From NCBI GenBank assembly GCA_001570385.1, contig BBYL01000016.1:62001-126000 (forward strand): a DNA stretch of 64,000 nt. Direction: 5' to 3'. The notes beneath the pieces are model-generated. The model made no database searches and was not told where the DNA came from. It was given only the letters and a program-made list of their open reading frames with translations. Position numbers and translations under genes: made by a program. Below are positions 23,577-32,235 of the stretch, piece by piece; position 1 is the stretch's first letter; each line of letters opens with the position of its first letter. This DNA comes from Microtetraspora glauca. Lineage in GTDB: Bacteria; Actinomycetota; Actinomycetes; Streptosporangiales; Streptosporangiaceae.

Positions 23577-23756
23577 TCAGGCGGCCGAGGTCGGTCCCGG
23601 CTTGGGGAACCGGATGACGTTGCGGCCCGTGTACGCCCGCAGATCGACGATCTTGGTGTCGCGATTCTGCCTGCGGCGCAGTACCGACCTGATGTCCCTC
23701 ACCTTGCCGAACGACATGTCGAGCGACTCGTCGAGCGACGTGACCACCCTCAGCAT
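23577..23756 (-). CDS. Small basic protein of unknown function (59 residues)
   Basis: The frame starts at an ATG at 23756 with the strong ribosome site GGGGGGATCGGAAG and ends 39 bp before the PPOX-family gene. The product begins MLRVVTSLDESLDMSFGKVR and ends with NVIRFPKPGPTSAA. It is basic, with a DESLDMSFGKV segment and a C-terminal proline motif. I do not recognise the family. Codon use is as GC-rich at third positions as in its neighbours, which favours a real gene. Confidence 0.6.
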   Translation of the reverse strand: MLRVVTSLDESLDMSFGKVRDIRSVLRRRQNRDTKIVDLRAYTGRNVIRFPKPGPTSAA

Positions 23757-24126
23757 CTTCCGATCCCCCCGACCGTGATGATTCCGTTATTTACCAAGAT
23801 GTCTACCGATCTACCCGTAAGACCGGTGTAAAGCAATTGAGGTTTTTGAGTTTATGGTGACCCCTGTTCCGCCTGCGGTCCGGTACCCCTCCATGCCGCA
23901 GCCGTCCGGCGAGCCGGTCAGGGGCGGCCGAGCCGCCGGTCGGGGCAGGCCGGACACGGCCGCGAGAACACGGCCGGCGCGGCGGTCGCCGCAGTGATGG
24001 CCAAGGCCCACCGGTAGCTGGGCCGGGTCGATCGTCGGCGGACGCCAGGGAGTACGAGCAGCGTAGAGTGCGACTCCGGTCCGAGTCCGACCCAACGGAG
24101 TTCGAATTTCACGCGTCAGAGAGAAC
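23757..24126. other. Intergenic region between small protein and kinase genes
   Basis: 370 bp with no convincing gene. The first 100 bp are relatively AT-rich and should hold the promoter of the minus-strand small gene; the rest must hold the kinase promoter. No clear -35/-10 pair or large palindrome stands out. Confidence 0.5.
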
Positions 24127-27100
24127 ATGACATCGGGAACGCTGATGGCCGAGGACCCGGCGCGCCTTGGGGACTACTGGATCGCCGGGCGGCTCGGCGC
24201 GGGCGGGCAGGGCGTGGTCTACGAGGCGTACGGCCCCGACGGCCGCCGGGTCGCGATCAAGGTGCTGCACGGCGACGCGGCGGAGGACGACGACCTGCGG
24301 CGCCGCTTCGGCCGCGAGGCGGAGGCGGCCCGCAGGGTGGCGTCGTTCTGCACCGCCCAGGTGATCGACGCCGTCCTCGACGGCCCCCGGCCGTACATCG
24401 TGAGCGAGTACGTCGAGGGAGTGAGCCTGCGCCAGGCGGTCGGCGAGGGCCGCCGGTTCGCCGGAGACGAGCTGCACCGCCTCGCCACCGCCGTGGCCAC
24501 GGCGGTCGCGGCGATCCACGACGCCGGCGTGATCCACCGCGACCTCAAGCCGGACAACGTGCTGCTCGGCCCGGACGGGCCGCGGGTCATCGACTTCGGC
24601 GTCGCCCGCACCCTGGAGATGTCCCTCACCGCGACCGGGCTGGTCGCCGGCACCCCCACCTACATGGCGCCCGAGGTGTTCGTCGGGGAACGGGCCGGCC
24701 CGCCCGCCGACCTGTTCGCCTGGGGCGGCATCGTGCTGTTCGCCGCCACCGGCACGGATCCGTTCACGGCCGAGAGCCTCGGCGGTGTCATGCACCGGGT
24801 GCTCTCGGAGGACCCCGAGCTCGGGGTGCTGCCGCGCTCGCTCCGCCCCCTCGTGTCCGCGGCGCTGGCGAAGGACCCGAAGGCCCGTCCTGCCGCCCGC
24901 GAGCTGCTGCACGGCCTGATCTCCGGCACCCACGGCGCCGACTCGGGGGACCTGCTGGCGCTCGGCAGCGCGGAGGCCGGGCTGCTGACCGTGCCGGGAC
25001 CCGGCGACCCGGGACTCGGCATGCTCGCCGAGGACGGGTACGGCATGCTCACCGCGGCCGAGCGTGAGCTGGTCCCCGAGGTGTTCCTGCGCCTCGCCAC
25101 GGTGACCGACGACGGCGAGGTCGTCGCCAGGAGGGCGCCGCGCGCCGAACTGGTCGACGGCCGCCCGGAGGACGAGGCCGCCGCCGTCGCCCGGATCATC
25201 GAGGTCTTCGCGTACGTGCTGGCCGAGCGTGACGGTGAGATCGGGCTGTCCCGCCCGGCCCTGATCCAGGCGTGGCCCCGGTTCCGCGCCTGGGTCCAGG
25301 CCGAACGCGAGGGACTCGCCGTACTCCGCGAGATCACGGTCGCGGCGCGGCGCTGGAACCACGGCGGGGACGGCGACCTGCTCCAGGGGGACAGGCTGGA
25401 CACCGTCCTGCGCTGGGCGGCCACCGGCCGCCGCCACCTGACGCTGAGCCGCCTCGAACGCGACTTCCTCGACGCCGGGTCCGCGCTGGCCCGCCGCCGG
25501 GCGGGACGCCGTCGCGCCGTCACCGTCGCCCTCGCCGCGCTGCTGGTGCTCGCGATCGGGTTCGGCGCCGCGACCGTACGGCAGAGCGCGGTCGTGAGCG
25601 AGCAGCGGGACCTGGCCGAGTCGCGTGGCGTCGCCTCCCTGGCGGACCGGCTGCGGGAGACCGACCCGGTCAAGGCGATGCTGCTCAGCGTCGCCGCCTG
25701 GCGGCTGGGCGACACCGCGGAGGCACGCGGCAGCCTGGTCACCTCACTCTCCCAGCGGGAGCAGGGCGTGCTGCGGCTGAAGGGCTCCGCCCACACGCTC
25801 AGCGGGGACGGGCGGACCGCCGCGTCCGTGGACGGTGACGGCGTCAGCGTCTGGGACGTGCCCTCGGGACGGCGGACGGGCGGCTGGTCCGGCCTCGGCG
25901 TCCGAGGCCGGCGCCTGCACTCGATCGCGCTGAGCGGCGACGGGCGCCTCCTCGCGGTCGCCGCCGGCACGTGGGTACGCGTCTGGGACGTGCGGACCGG
26001 CAAGGCGACGGGGAAGAGCCTGCCACTCGACGCCGGAGAGTACGAGCCGCACTACCCGATCGAGGTCGCGTTCGGAGCGAGCCCGCGCGTGCTGATCATC
26101 GGCTTCAGCGGCATGGTCCGGCTCTGGGACCTCGACACCGGAGCCGCGAGTCCCAAACGGCCGGGTTACCTGGCGGACGTCGACCCGGCCGGACGGATCG
26201 CGGCGATCGACGGCGTCGGCGAGCGCCCGCTGCTGTTCGACCTGCCCGGCGCCACGCGGCGCCGTACGCCCCCGGGTGTCTGCGGCACCGGGCCGCCGAC
26301 GACGGCGGACGACGGGATCGGACCGCAGGCGCTCGCGTTCAGCCCGGACGGCCGTACTCTCGCGTGCGTCGCCGACGAGGGCATCACCCTCACCGACCTC
26401 GCGCAGGGAAAGACAGGGGAGCCGTTCGGGCCCGCCGCGACGGGACGGCCGGCGGTGACCTTCAGCGCGGACGGCCGCTTCCTCGCGGTCCGCGGCGAGG
26501 ACGCCGTCAGGGTGTGGCGGGTGGCCGACCACGCGCCGCTGCTCGTCCACCCCACCCTCGGCGAGGCCGCGCAGGTGCGGTTCGACCGCGACGGAGGGGC
26601 GCTGCGGTACGTCCTCGACGACACGGTCCACACGGTCGGCATCGCGGACCTGACCCGGCCGGCCACGGCCGGGCCCGCGAACGAGGCGGCCGTGCTCACG
26701 CCGGACGGGAGGTTCGCCGCCGGCGACGCGAACGGCTCCGGCGCCGTCACGCTCCGCGACACGCGAACCGGGCGGGCGGCGGGCGCGGCGATCGCGGTCA
26801 CCGAGTCGGTGCAGCAGGTCGCCTTCAGCCGCGACGCGCGGATCGTGGCGGTCGCCGACGACGCCGGGAGCCGGGCGTGGGTGACGGACCGCCGGAGCGG
26901 TCACACGCTCGCGACCACCACGGTCCGGGACGCGGCGAACTCCTCCATCCTCGGCGTCGCCGTCAGCCCGGACGGTACGAGAGCCGCCGCGGCCATGGTG
27001 ACGTCGGCGACGAGTGCGGAGATTTACGTCGCCGACCTGAGCACAGGCACGTGGCGCGTCGCGGCGAAGATCTCCGACGGGGGCGCCTCGCGGATGGTCT

Positions 27101-27705
27101 TCAGCCCCGACGGGCGGCTGCTGGCCGTGCTCGGGCAGGACGCCGGCCATCTCGTCGACGTCGCCTCGGGGGAGGCACGGTCCTTCGCCGCGACCGGCCA
27201 GACGCTGGCAGCGGTCGCCTTCCATCCGCGCGACCCGATCGTGGTCACCTTGGACGGCGCCGGCCGGGTGATCGCCTGGGACACTCGGAGCGGTGAGCGG
27301 CACGGTCCGGTGCTCCGCACCGAGCGGAACGCGGTGGGCGCGATGGCGTTCACCGCGGACGGAGCCCTGCTCGCCACGGGCGCTGGCCGGGAGGTCAGGC
27401 TGTGGGACATCGGCTCGGGGACGGCGATCGGGGAACCGATCAGCGCCCACGGGGCCGACGTGGTGTCCGTGGCCTTCGGCCCCGGCGCCACCGCCGATCC
27501 CGGAGGTTCCGCCGGTTCCGCCGGTTCCGGTGACCCGGTCCTGACCAGCCTCGACGCGGGAGGGGCGGTCAGGACCCGGCCGGTGACCCCGGACGCCGTC
27601 GCCGCGGCCGTGTGCGCGCGGGCGGGCCGCACTCTCTCGGAGGACGAGTGGCGCGACCACCTCCCCGGCCTGCCGTACGAGGACGTGTGCGCGCGTACGT
27701 CCTGA
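24127..27705 (+). CDS. Transmembrane Ser/Thr protein kinase with WD40 propeller
   Basis: This 1192-residue protein has an N-terminal Hanks-type kinase: Gly-rich loop GRLGAGGQGVVYEA (residues 21-34), ATP Lys45 in VAIKV, catalytic HRDLKPDN (137-144), DFGVAR (156-161) and APE (181-183). Next comes a helical segment (about 330-450) like the part of nSTAND1/WD40 proteins that precedes their propeller, but with no P-loop visible. One membrane helix follows near 461-483, then the helical RGVASLADRLRETDPVKAMLLSVAAWRL segment (in parts). The C-terminal half has about ten WD40-like blades with FSPDGRTLA and VWDVRTGK motifs. The kinase is cytoplasmic if the helix spans the membrane once, which would put the propeller outside. 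It stands alone. Its substrate is unknown. Confidence 0.93.
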   Translation: MTSGTLMAEDPARLGDYWIAGRLGAGGQGVVYEAYGPDGRRVAIKVLHGDAAEDDDLRRRFGREAEAARRVASFCTAQVIDAVLDGPRPYIVSEYVEGVSLRQAVGEGRRFAGDELHRLATAVATAVAAIHDAGVIHRDLKPDNVLLGPDGPRVIDFGVARTLEMSLTATGLVAGTPTYMAPEVFVGERAGPPADLFAWGGIVLFAATGTDPFTAESLGGVMHRVLSEDPELGVLPRSLRPLVSAALAKDPKARPAARELLHGLISGTHGADSGDLLALGSAEAGLLTVPGPGDPGLGMLAEDGYGMLTAAERELVPEVFLRLATVTDDGEVVARRAPRAELVDGRPEDEAAAVARIIEVFAYVLAERDGEIGLSRPALIQAWPRFRAWVQAEREGLAVLREITVAARRWNHGGDGDLLQGDRLDTVLRWAATGRRHLTLSRLERDFLDAGSALARRRAGRRRAVTVALAALLVLAIGFGAATVRQSAVVSEQRDLAESRGVASLADRLRETDPVKAMLLSVAAWRLGDTAEARGSLVTSLSQREQGVLRLKGSAHTLSGDGRTAASVDGDGVSVWDVPSGRRTGGWSGLGVRGRRLHSIALSGDGRLLAVAAGTWVRVWDVRTGKATGKSLPLDAGEYEPHYPIEVAFGASPRVLIIGFSGMVRLWDLDTGAASPKRPGYLADVDPAGRIAAIDGVGERPLLFDLPGATRRRTPPGVCGTGPPTTADDGIGPQALAFSPDGRTLACVADEGITLTDLAQGKTGEPFGPAATGRPAVTFSADGRFLAVRGEDAVRVWRVADHAPLLVHPTLGEAAQVRFDRDGGALRYVLDDTVHTVGIADLTRPATAGPANEAAVLTPDGRFAAGDANGSGAVTLRDTRTGRAAGAAIAVTESVQQVAFSRDARIVAVADDAGSRAWVTDRRSGHTLATTTVRDAANSSILGVAVSPDGTRAAAAMVTSATSAEIYVADLSTGTWRVAAKISDGGASRMVFSPDGRLLAVLGQDAGHLVDVASGEARSFAATGQTLAAVAFHPRDPIVVTLDGAGRVIAWDTRSGERHGPVLRTERNAVGAMAFTADGALLATGAGREVRLWDIGSGTAIGEPISAHGADVVSVAFGPGATADPGGSAGSAGSGDPVLTSLDAGGAVRTRPVTPDAVAAAVCARAGRTLSEDEWRDHLPGLPYEDVCARTS

Positions 27706-27858
27706 GCCGAGGCGGCCGCGCGTCCTGGGCGGGGGCACTGAGATGGATGTCAGGATCCGGCCGCTCCTGGACCGTCGCGCCGCGACCCGTTGATCGCGCG
27801 ACCCGCCTCGGCGAGGCACCGCGGTTCCGGCGTCGACGCGTGACGTCGTCCGGGCGGG

Positions 27859-29868
27859 TCAGTCCGCCCGGACGACCGCGAAGGCGCCCGGTCCCAGCGT
27901 GCCGGTGACGGGGGCGTCCGTGACCAGGTCGCGGCCGTGCACGGGGACCGGCTGTTCGGCCGACGTGTGGTTGATCGCGAAGACCAGGTCCGCCCGCCGT
28001 ACCAGCTCGACCCCGGGTGTGTCGGTGCCGGAGAGCCCGGCGGCGGCGAGGAGCCGGGTGTAGCCGTCGTCGTCGAGCCGGGTGGAGAGGTACCAGGCCG
28101 CGCCGGCGCCGTGGAGGTTCCGGGTGATCGCCGGACCTCCTCCGGGGTAGACCGCCACCGCGTCGGCCCCCTCCAGATGGACGACCTCGCTCCACACCGT
28201 GGCGGTGAACGCCGGGATCATCGGAGTGGCGAGGGCTTGGCCGGGTGCGGCGGCACGGTCGAAGGCGGGAGAAACGCCGAAGGCGGTCGCCGCGAGGGGG
28301 ACGGGCTCGGCCAGGGGTTGGAACTCCTCCACCCGTACGCCCAGGAGCTCGCGGAACGCGCCGGGATGGCCGCCGAGCCGTACCCGGGTGTGCTCGTCGG
28401 CGACGCCGCAGAAGAAGGACACGACCAGCGTGCCGCCCCGCTCGACGTACGACCTGAGGTTCGCCGCGTCCGCGTCCGTGATCAGGTAGAGGCTCGGCAC
28501 GAGTACGACGCGATATCCCGAAATATCGTGGGAAGGGTGGGCGAAGTCGGCGGTGATGCCCCGCCGCCACAGCACCCGGTGCGCCTGTCGCACGGCGTCG
28601 AGGTAGTCGAGCTCGGCGGACGGCAGGCCGGGGGACTGGAGCGCCCACCACGCCTCGTCGTCCCAGAGGATCGCGACATCCGCCTCGACGACCCTCCCCG
28701 CCGGGGGCGGGGCGGGGATCCGGGAGAGTGTGTCGCCGAGTTCGGCCACCTCGCGGAAGACGCGGGAGTCGGGGCCCGCGTGGGGCACCATGCCGTGGTG
28801 CCACAGTTCCGCGCCGCCACGGGAGGCGCGCCACTGGAAGAACATGGCGCCCCCCGATCCACGCGCGACGTGCTGCAGGCTGTGCCTGGCGATCTCGCCG
28901 GGCGCCTTGGCCGCCATGCGGCGTGCCGTGTACACCACCCCGGCGGCCTGCTCCATGAGAAGCCACGGCCGCCCGCCCGCCCAGGACCTGGCCAGGTCGG
29001 CGGCGAACGCCGTCTGCTCCGCCGCCGCGATCCCCGGCTCCGAGGGATAGTGGTCGATCGCCACCAGGTCGGCCTCCGCCGACCATTTCCAGTGGTCCAC
29101 CGGAACCCAGCCGCCGAGGACGTAGTTCGTGGTGATCGGCACGTCCGGGGTGAAGGCGCGGAGCACGTCACGCTGCTCGCGGTAGCACCCGAGCATCTCG
29201 TCGGACAGGAACCGCCGGAAGTCCAGGACCTGGGCCGGGTTGGGCAGGTACTGCGTCGCGCGCGGTGTGGTGATCTGCGCCCAGTCCGAGTGGTGCTGGC
29301 TCCAGAACGCGGTCGACCAGGCGTCGTTGAGCGCGTCGAGCGACCCGTGGCGCTCCCGCAGCCAGCTCCGGAACGCCGCCGCCGCGTGGTCGCAGTGGCA
29401 GCCGGTGCCGTACTCGTTGTGCACGTGCCACATGGCGAGGGCCGGGTGCCCGCCGTACCGTTCGCCCAGCGCCGCCGCGATCCGCTTCGCCGCCTCGCGG
29501 TAGGGCAGGGCGCTCACGCAGTACGTGTCCCTGCTGCCGTGCGTGAGCCGTACACCGTCACGGGTGACGGTGAGCGCGTCAGGATGGGCGAGGGAGAACC
29601 AGGGCGGGGGCGAGGCGGTGGGCGTGGCCAGGTTGACGGCGATCCCGGCGTCGCCGAGCAGGTCGAGGACACGGTCGAGCCACCCGAAGGTGTACCGCCC
29701 CTCGGCGGGTTCGAGCCGGGACCAGGAGAAGACGCCGACGGTCACCAGGTTCACCCCGGCGCGGCGCATGAGCGCGACGTCCTCGTGCCAGACCTCCTCC
29801 GGCCACTGCTCCGGGTTGTAGTCCCCGCCGTAGCGGAGACCCTCGGTTCCTCCCGGCCACGCCGCCAT
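27859..29868 (-). CDS. GH42 beta-galactosidase
   Basis: This 669-residue enzyme starts at the ATG at 29868, which has GGGAGG upstream; a longer frame to 29928 has no ribosome site. It has the GH42 N-terminus YGGDYNPEQWP, the acid/base Glu in WHVHNEYG near residue 152 and the nucleophile Glu in WLLMEQAAG near residue 306. The trimerisation domain (DVAILWDDEAWWAL) and a C-terminal beta domain follow. There is no signal peptide, so it acts in the cytoplasm on imported galactosides; some GH42 enzymes prefer alpha-L-arabinopyranosides. A candidate ROK-type operator lies 10 bp upstream. A second, broken GH42 gene lies just beyond it. Confidence 0.94.
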   Translation of the reverse strand: MAAWPGGTEGLRYGGDYNPEQWPEEVWHEDVALMRRAGVNLVTVGVFSWSRLEPAEGRYTFGWLDRVLDLLGDAGIAVNLATPTASPPPWFSLAHPDALTVTRDGVRLTHGSRDTYCVSALPYREAAKRIAAALGERYGGHPALAMWHVHNEYGTGCHCDHAAAAFRSWLRERHGSLDALNDAWSTAFWSQHHSDWAQITTPRATQYLPNPAQVLDFRRFLSDEMLGCYREQRDVLRAFTPDVPITTNYVLGGWVPVDHWKWSAEADLVAIDHYPSEPGIAAAEQTAFAADLARSWAGGRPWLLMEQAAGVVYTARRMAAKAPGEIARHSLQHVARGSGGAMFFQWRASRGGAELWHHGMVPHAGPDSRVFREVAELGDTLSRIPAPPPAGRVVEADVAILWDDEAWWALQSPGLPSAELDYLDAVRQAHRVLWRRGITADFAHPSHDISGYRVVLVPSLYLITDADAANLRSYVERGGTLVVSFFCGVADEHTRVRLGGHPGAFRELLGVRVEEFQPLAEPVPLAATAFGVSPAFDRAAAPGQALATPMIPAFTATVWSEVVHLEGADAVAVYPGGGPAITRNLHGAGAAWYLSTRLDDDGYTRLLAAAGLSGTDTPGVELVRRADLVFAINHTSAEQPVPVHGRDLVTDAPVTGTLGPGAFAVVRAD

Positions 29869-29878
29869 CGGCCCTCCC

Positions 29879-29902
29879 TTTTGTCTGGAGGTCAAACTAA
29901 TT
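29879..29902 (-). promoter_or_regulatory. Shared operator motif, site A (GH42)
   Basis: On the minus strand AATTAGTTTG-N8-ACAAAA lies directly upstream of the GH42 ribosome site. The same pattern occurs before the LplA-type binding protein (49054-49077), and a wider-spaced version before GH31 (33358-33385). Confidence 0.5.
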
Positions 29903-30014
29903 GGCGGAGATCGCGGAGTCAACGGCACGAGAGCCGGGCGGACACCGTCTGACGGCGCGTGCTCGCCACCACGCCGACGGCCCCGGTCAGGCGTCCACGG
30001 TCAGGCGTCCACGG

Positions 30015-30341
30015 TCAGGCGGAGGCGCGTACGACGAGAGTGGTGGGGAGGATCACCGAGTCCACGTGGGGAGCGCCGTCGATGAGGTCGAGCAGCAGCC
30101 GTACGGTCTCCTCGGCGACCTGCGCCAGCGGCCGGCGGACCGTGGTCAGCGGGGGATGGGTGGACACCGCGACGGAGGAGTCGTCGAAGCCCCCGACGGC
30201 CACGTCGTCCGGGACCTCACGCCCGGCGGCCCTGAGCGTCGCCAGGGCGCCGGCCGCCATCAGGTCGCTGGCCACGAAGACGGCGTCCAGGTCGGGGGAG
30301 CGCTCAAGCAGCTGTGCCATCGCGGTCTCGCCGCTCCGCCG
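30015..30341 (-). pseudogene. LacI-family regulator fragment (C-terminal third)
   Basis: About 108 codons match the effector-domain end of a LacI regulator: DLDAVFVASDLMAAGALATL, then VPDDVAVGGFDDS and HPPLTTVRRPLAQVAEETV. The DNA-binding domain and the first half are missing. At 30341 the frame runs without a break into a GH42 fragment, so a deletion or recombination joined the two in phase. Confidence 0.8.
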
Positions 30342-30674
30342 GGTCCAGTTGGTGGTGACCGGCAGGTCGCAGTGCCGGCGGATGATGTCGCGCTCGCGGC
30401 GGAAGTTGGCGATGTGCGCGTCGACGGAGAAGCGCATGAAGTCGAGCTGGAGCGCGGTGAGCAGCCCCGGCGGGGCGAGCCTCGGGGGCTCCACCTCGTC
30501 GAACGAGCCGTAGCTGAGCCCCCAGAAGGTCGTCCCCCACGCGCGGTTCAGCGCGGCGACGGAGCCGTGCCGGTCACGCAGCCAGTCCCGGAACGCCTCG
30601 GCGGAGGTCTCGCAGTAGCAGTGCGCGTTCGCCCAGCCGTACTCGTTGTGCACGTGCCACATCGCGAGGCCCTC
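30342..30674 (-). pseudogene. GH42 fragment (internal, fused in frame to LacI fragment)
   Basis: About 111 codons match the middle of the GH42 catalytic domain: LAMWHVHNEYGWANAHCYCE with the acid/base Glu, FRDWLRDRHGSVAALNRAWG, and DLPVTTNWT. It parallels residues 145-255 of the intact neighbour but is clearly a different paralogue. The domain stops at TTNW, where the LacI piece begins. An ATG at 30662 could start translation of the hybrid, but the product would lack most of the barrel. Confidence 0.8.
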
Positions 30675-30875
30675 GACCAGGCGGGCGTGTCCCGGCCGCG
30701 CGACCTGCCCGACACTCTGGAGTTCGTACGGCGGGGCGCGCACGTCTTCCTCGTCAACCACGGTGACGAGCCGGTCACGGTCCACGGGGTGACGGGGGTC
30801 GGCGTGTTCGACGGTGTGTGGCACGCGGGGGCGGTCACCGTACCGCCCGGCGAGGTCGCCGTGATCCGCGCCTGA
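30675..30875 (+). pseudogene. GH42 C-terminal fragment in inverted orientation
   Basis: On the plus strand about 66 codons read LPDTLEFVRRGAHVFLVNHG, then VTVHGVTGVGVFDGVWHAG and VPPGEVAVIRA with a TGA at 30873-30875. This is the C-terminal beta domain of a GH42 enzyme, matching the ELVRRADLVFAINH and GPGAFAVVRA end of the intact copy. It abuts the minus-strand GH42 fragment head to head, so an inversion breakpoint lies near 30674. Confidence 0.78.
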
Positions 30876-31052
30876 CAGTGATGACGTCGATGAGCGTCTC
30901 CCGGTGGGGCCTGACCCGGCGTCTGCATGACTTCGGGCTTTCCGATGGCCGCCGGTGTCCTCCGATGGCTTCCCGCCGGCTTGCGTCCGGATTCGCCCGG
31001 GTTTGTGAACCAGTGTGACTGATGGGGCGTCTCCCGGGGCAGGGAGGCCCGG

Positions 31053-31157
31053 ATGGATCCACTCGACCGCCTCGTCGCCGAGCTCCGCCTCGAGCTCGTC
31101 CTCGTCGAGGCACTGCATGAGGAAGCGGACCGGCTCGTCACCTCAGCCGGCCGCTGA
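31053..31157 (+). CDS. Possible 34-residue helical peptide
   Basis: The ATG has GGGAGG exactly 5 nt upstream. The product begins MDPLDRLVAELRLELVLVEA and ends LHEEADRLVTSAGR. Leucines and charged residues alternate in a heptad-like pattern, so it should form an amphipathic helix or coiled coil. A 14-bp terminator hairpin begins 8 bp after the stop, which favours an independent transcription unit. Function unknown. Confidence 0.45.
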   Translation: MDPLDRLVAELRLELVLVEALHEEADRLVTSAGR

Positions 31158-31164
31158 CACGAAA

Positions 31165-31197
31165 GGCGCCCGCTCCTCAGCCGGAGGGGCGGGCGCC
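31165..31197 (+). terminator. Strong hairpin after the small peptide gene
   Basis: GGCGCCCGC pairs with GCGGGCGCC, and the stem continues inward by 5 more pairs (one G-T) to a 5-nt loop. This is one of the strongest hairpins in the window. Confidence 0.7.
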
Positions 31198-31289
31198 CCA
31201 GGTCGGCAGTACGTGGCCGTCTCCCGGGCGAGGGCTTTCGCGGCGAAAGCGGCGAAAGAGGAGTGGTAGATCACTGCATAATTCCTGCC

Positions 31290-32096
31290 ATGTCGAACCA
31301 CGGTATGGCGCGGATCATGATGGCGGGATCCCTGGTCGCCGCAGCGCTCACGGGTTGCGGAGTGATTGAGGACATGGTGACCGACCCGGCGGTGATCATC
31401 GAGAGCCGGCCCTTCCAGGGGTCGCCCGCGGAGAACTTCGCCGAGGGAGCCGACGGCATCGTTGTTCCCGAGGCACGGGAGGTGGGGAGCTTCTCCGCGA
31501 AGGACGTCGAAGAGGCCTTCCAGATGAGCAAGCGGCTGCTGGAGGCGGCCCATCTCGACCGGCGGACGCTGCTCGGTGGGAAACCCGACGCCTTCGCGAA
31601 CCTGCTGGATCCCGAGCAGCGGACGTTCTTCCTGGAGAACCTGGACAGCAAGGACCAGAAGAAGAACACCCGGGTCTGGGTGACCAGTTTCGCCCCTGGC
31701 TCGGCTGAACTGGTCGGCGACGCCATCAAGGTCCAGGGCCAGATGGCCGCCGAGGTGGGCAAGAACGAGCAAGGCCGGCCCGAGCTGCGGGTGAACTACA
31801 CGATCAGGACGATCTACGCGGTTCGCCCCGTGGGTGAGGAGACCCCCATCATCCGCGTGATGGCCTTCGTCAAGGCTCGGCACGAGTACTGGCGGGACGA
31901 GCCGGGCGGCCCGCTACGTCACTGGGACGGCGAGAGCGTCGACATGTGGACGGCGGGTACGGAGTGCGATTCGAAGGACGGGTTCGCGCATCCCGCGTAC
32001 GTGGGCGAGTGGAACAGCATCGGCCAGGCGGACGCCTACGACGACGACACACCCGCCCTCAAGGAGGGGGAGTGCGGGTCGGTCGCCGAGATCTGA
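31290..32096 (+). CDS. Putative lipoprotein of unknown function
   Basis: This 268-residue protein from the ATG at 31290 (31305 is an alternative) has a short signal sequence and a lipobox LTGC, so the Cys near residue 23 is probably lipidated. The mature part has alternating polar and hydrophobic strands, with KVQGQMAAEVGKNEQGRPELRVNY in the middle (shown for orientation as KVQGQMAAEV and ELRVNYTIRTIYAV) and Cys residues near the C-terminus. It resembles generic actinobacterial secreted proteins of this size. I do not recognise the domain. It is convergent with the SapA-like gene, with a strong hairpin between them. Confidence 0.78.
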   Translation: MSNHGMARIMMAGSLVAAALTGCGVIEDMVTDPAVIIESRPFQGSPAENFAEGADGIVVPEAREVGSFSAKDVEEAFQMSKRLLEAAHLDRRTLLGGKPDAFANLLDPEQRTFFLENLDSKDQKKNTRVWVTSFAPGSAELVGDAIKVQGQMAAEVGKNEQGRPELRVNYTIRTIYAVRPVGEETPIIRVMAFVKARHEYWRDEPGGPLRHWDGESVDMWTAGTECDSKDGFAHPAYVGEWNSIGQADAYDDDTPALKEGECGSVAEI

Positions 32097-32186
32097 TCGT
32101 GTCCAGGCTCGCCGAGCTGCCGGACTTTCGGCACCCCGGCCGCCTCGCACGTGCACGGTGAGCCGGCGGTCAAGCACTGGCGCGCG

Positions 32187-32224
32187 CCGTACGGCTCCCA
32201 CGACGAGCGGCGGGAGCCGTACGG
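32187..32224. terminator. Bidirectional terminator between convergent genes
   Basis: CCGTACGGCTCCC and GGGAGCCGTACGG form a perfect 13-bp stem with a 12-nt loop, midway between the lipoprotein and SapA-like stops. Confidence 0.75.
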
Positions 32225-32235
32225 TCACCACGGGG

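Larger units (their letters stand above)
30876..31289. other. Gap after the GH42 remnants
   Basis: 414 bp. It holds one likely small gene (31053-31157), the terminator after it (31165-31197), and the upstream region of the lipoprotein. I see nothing else gene-like in it. Confidence 0.5.

Noticed and set aside
23985..24020. Short frame ENTAGAAVAAVMAKAHR ending in TAG
   Set aside because: It looks like the end of a protein but is only about 20 codons, has no start, and matches nothing I recognise.
30285..30320. CebR-like GGGAGCGCTC within the LacI fragment
   Set aside because: It matches only part of the CebR palindrome, lies in coding sequence, and is not near an intact promoter.
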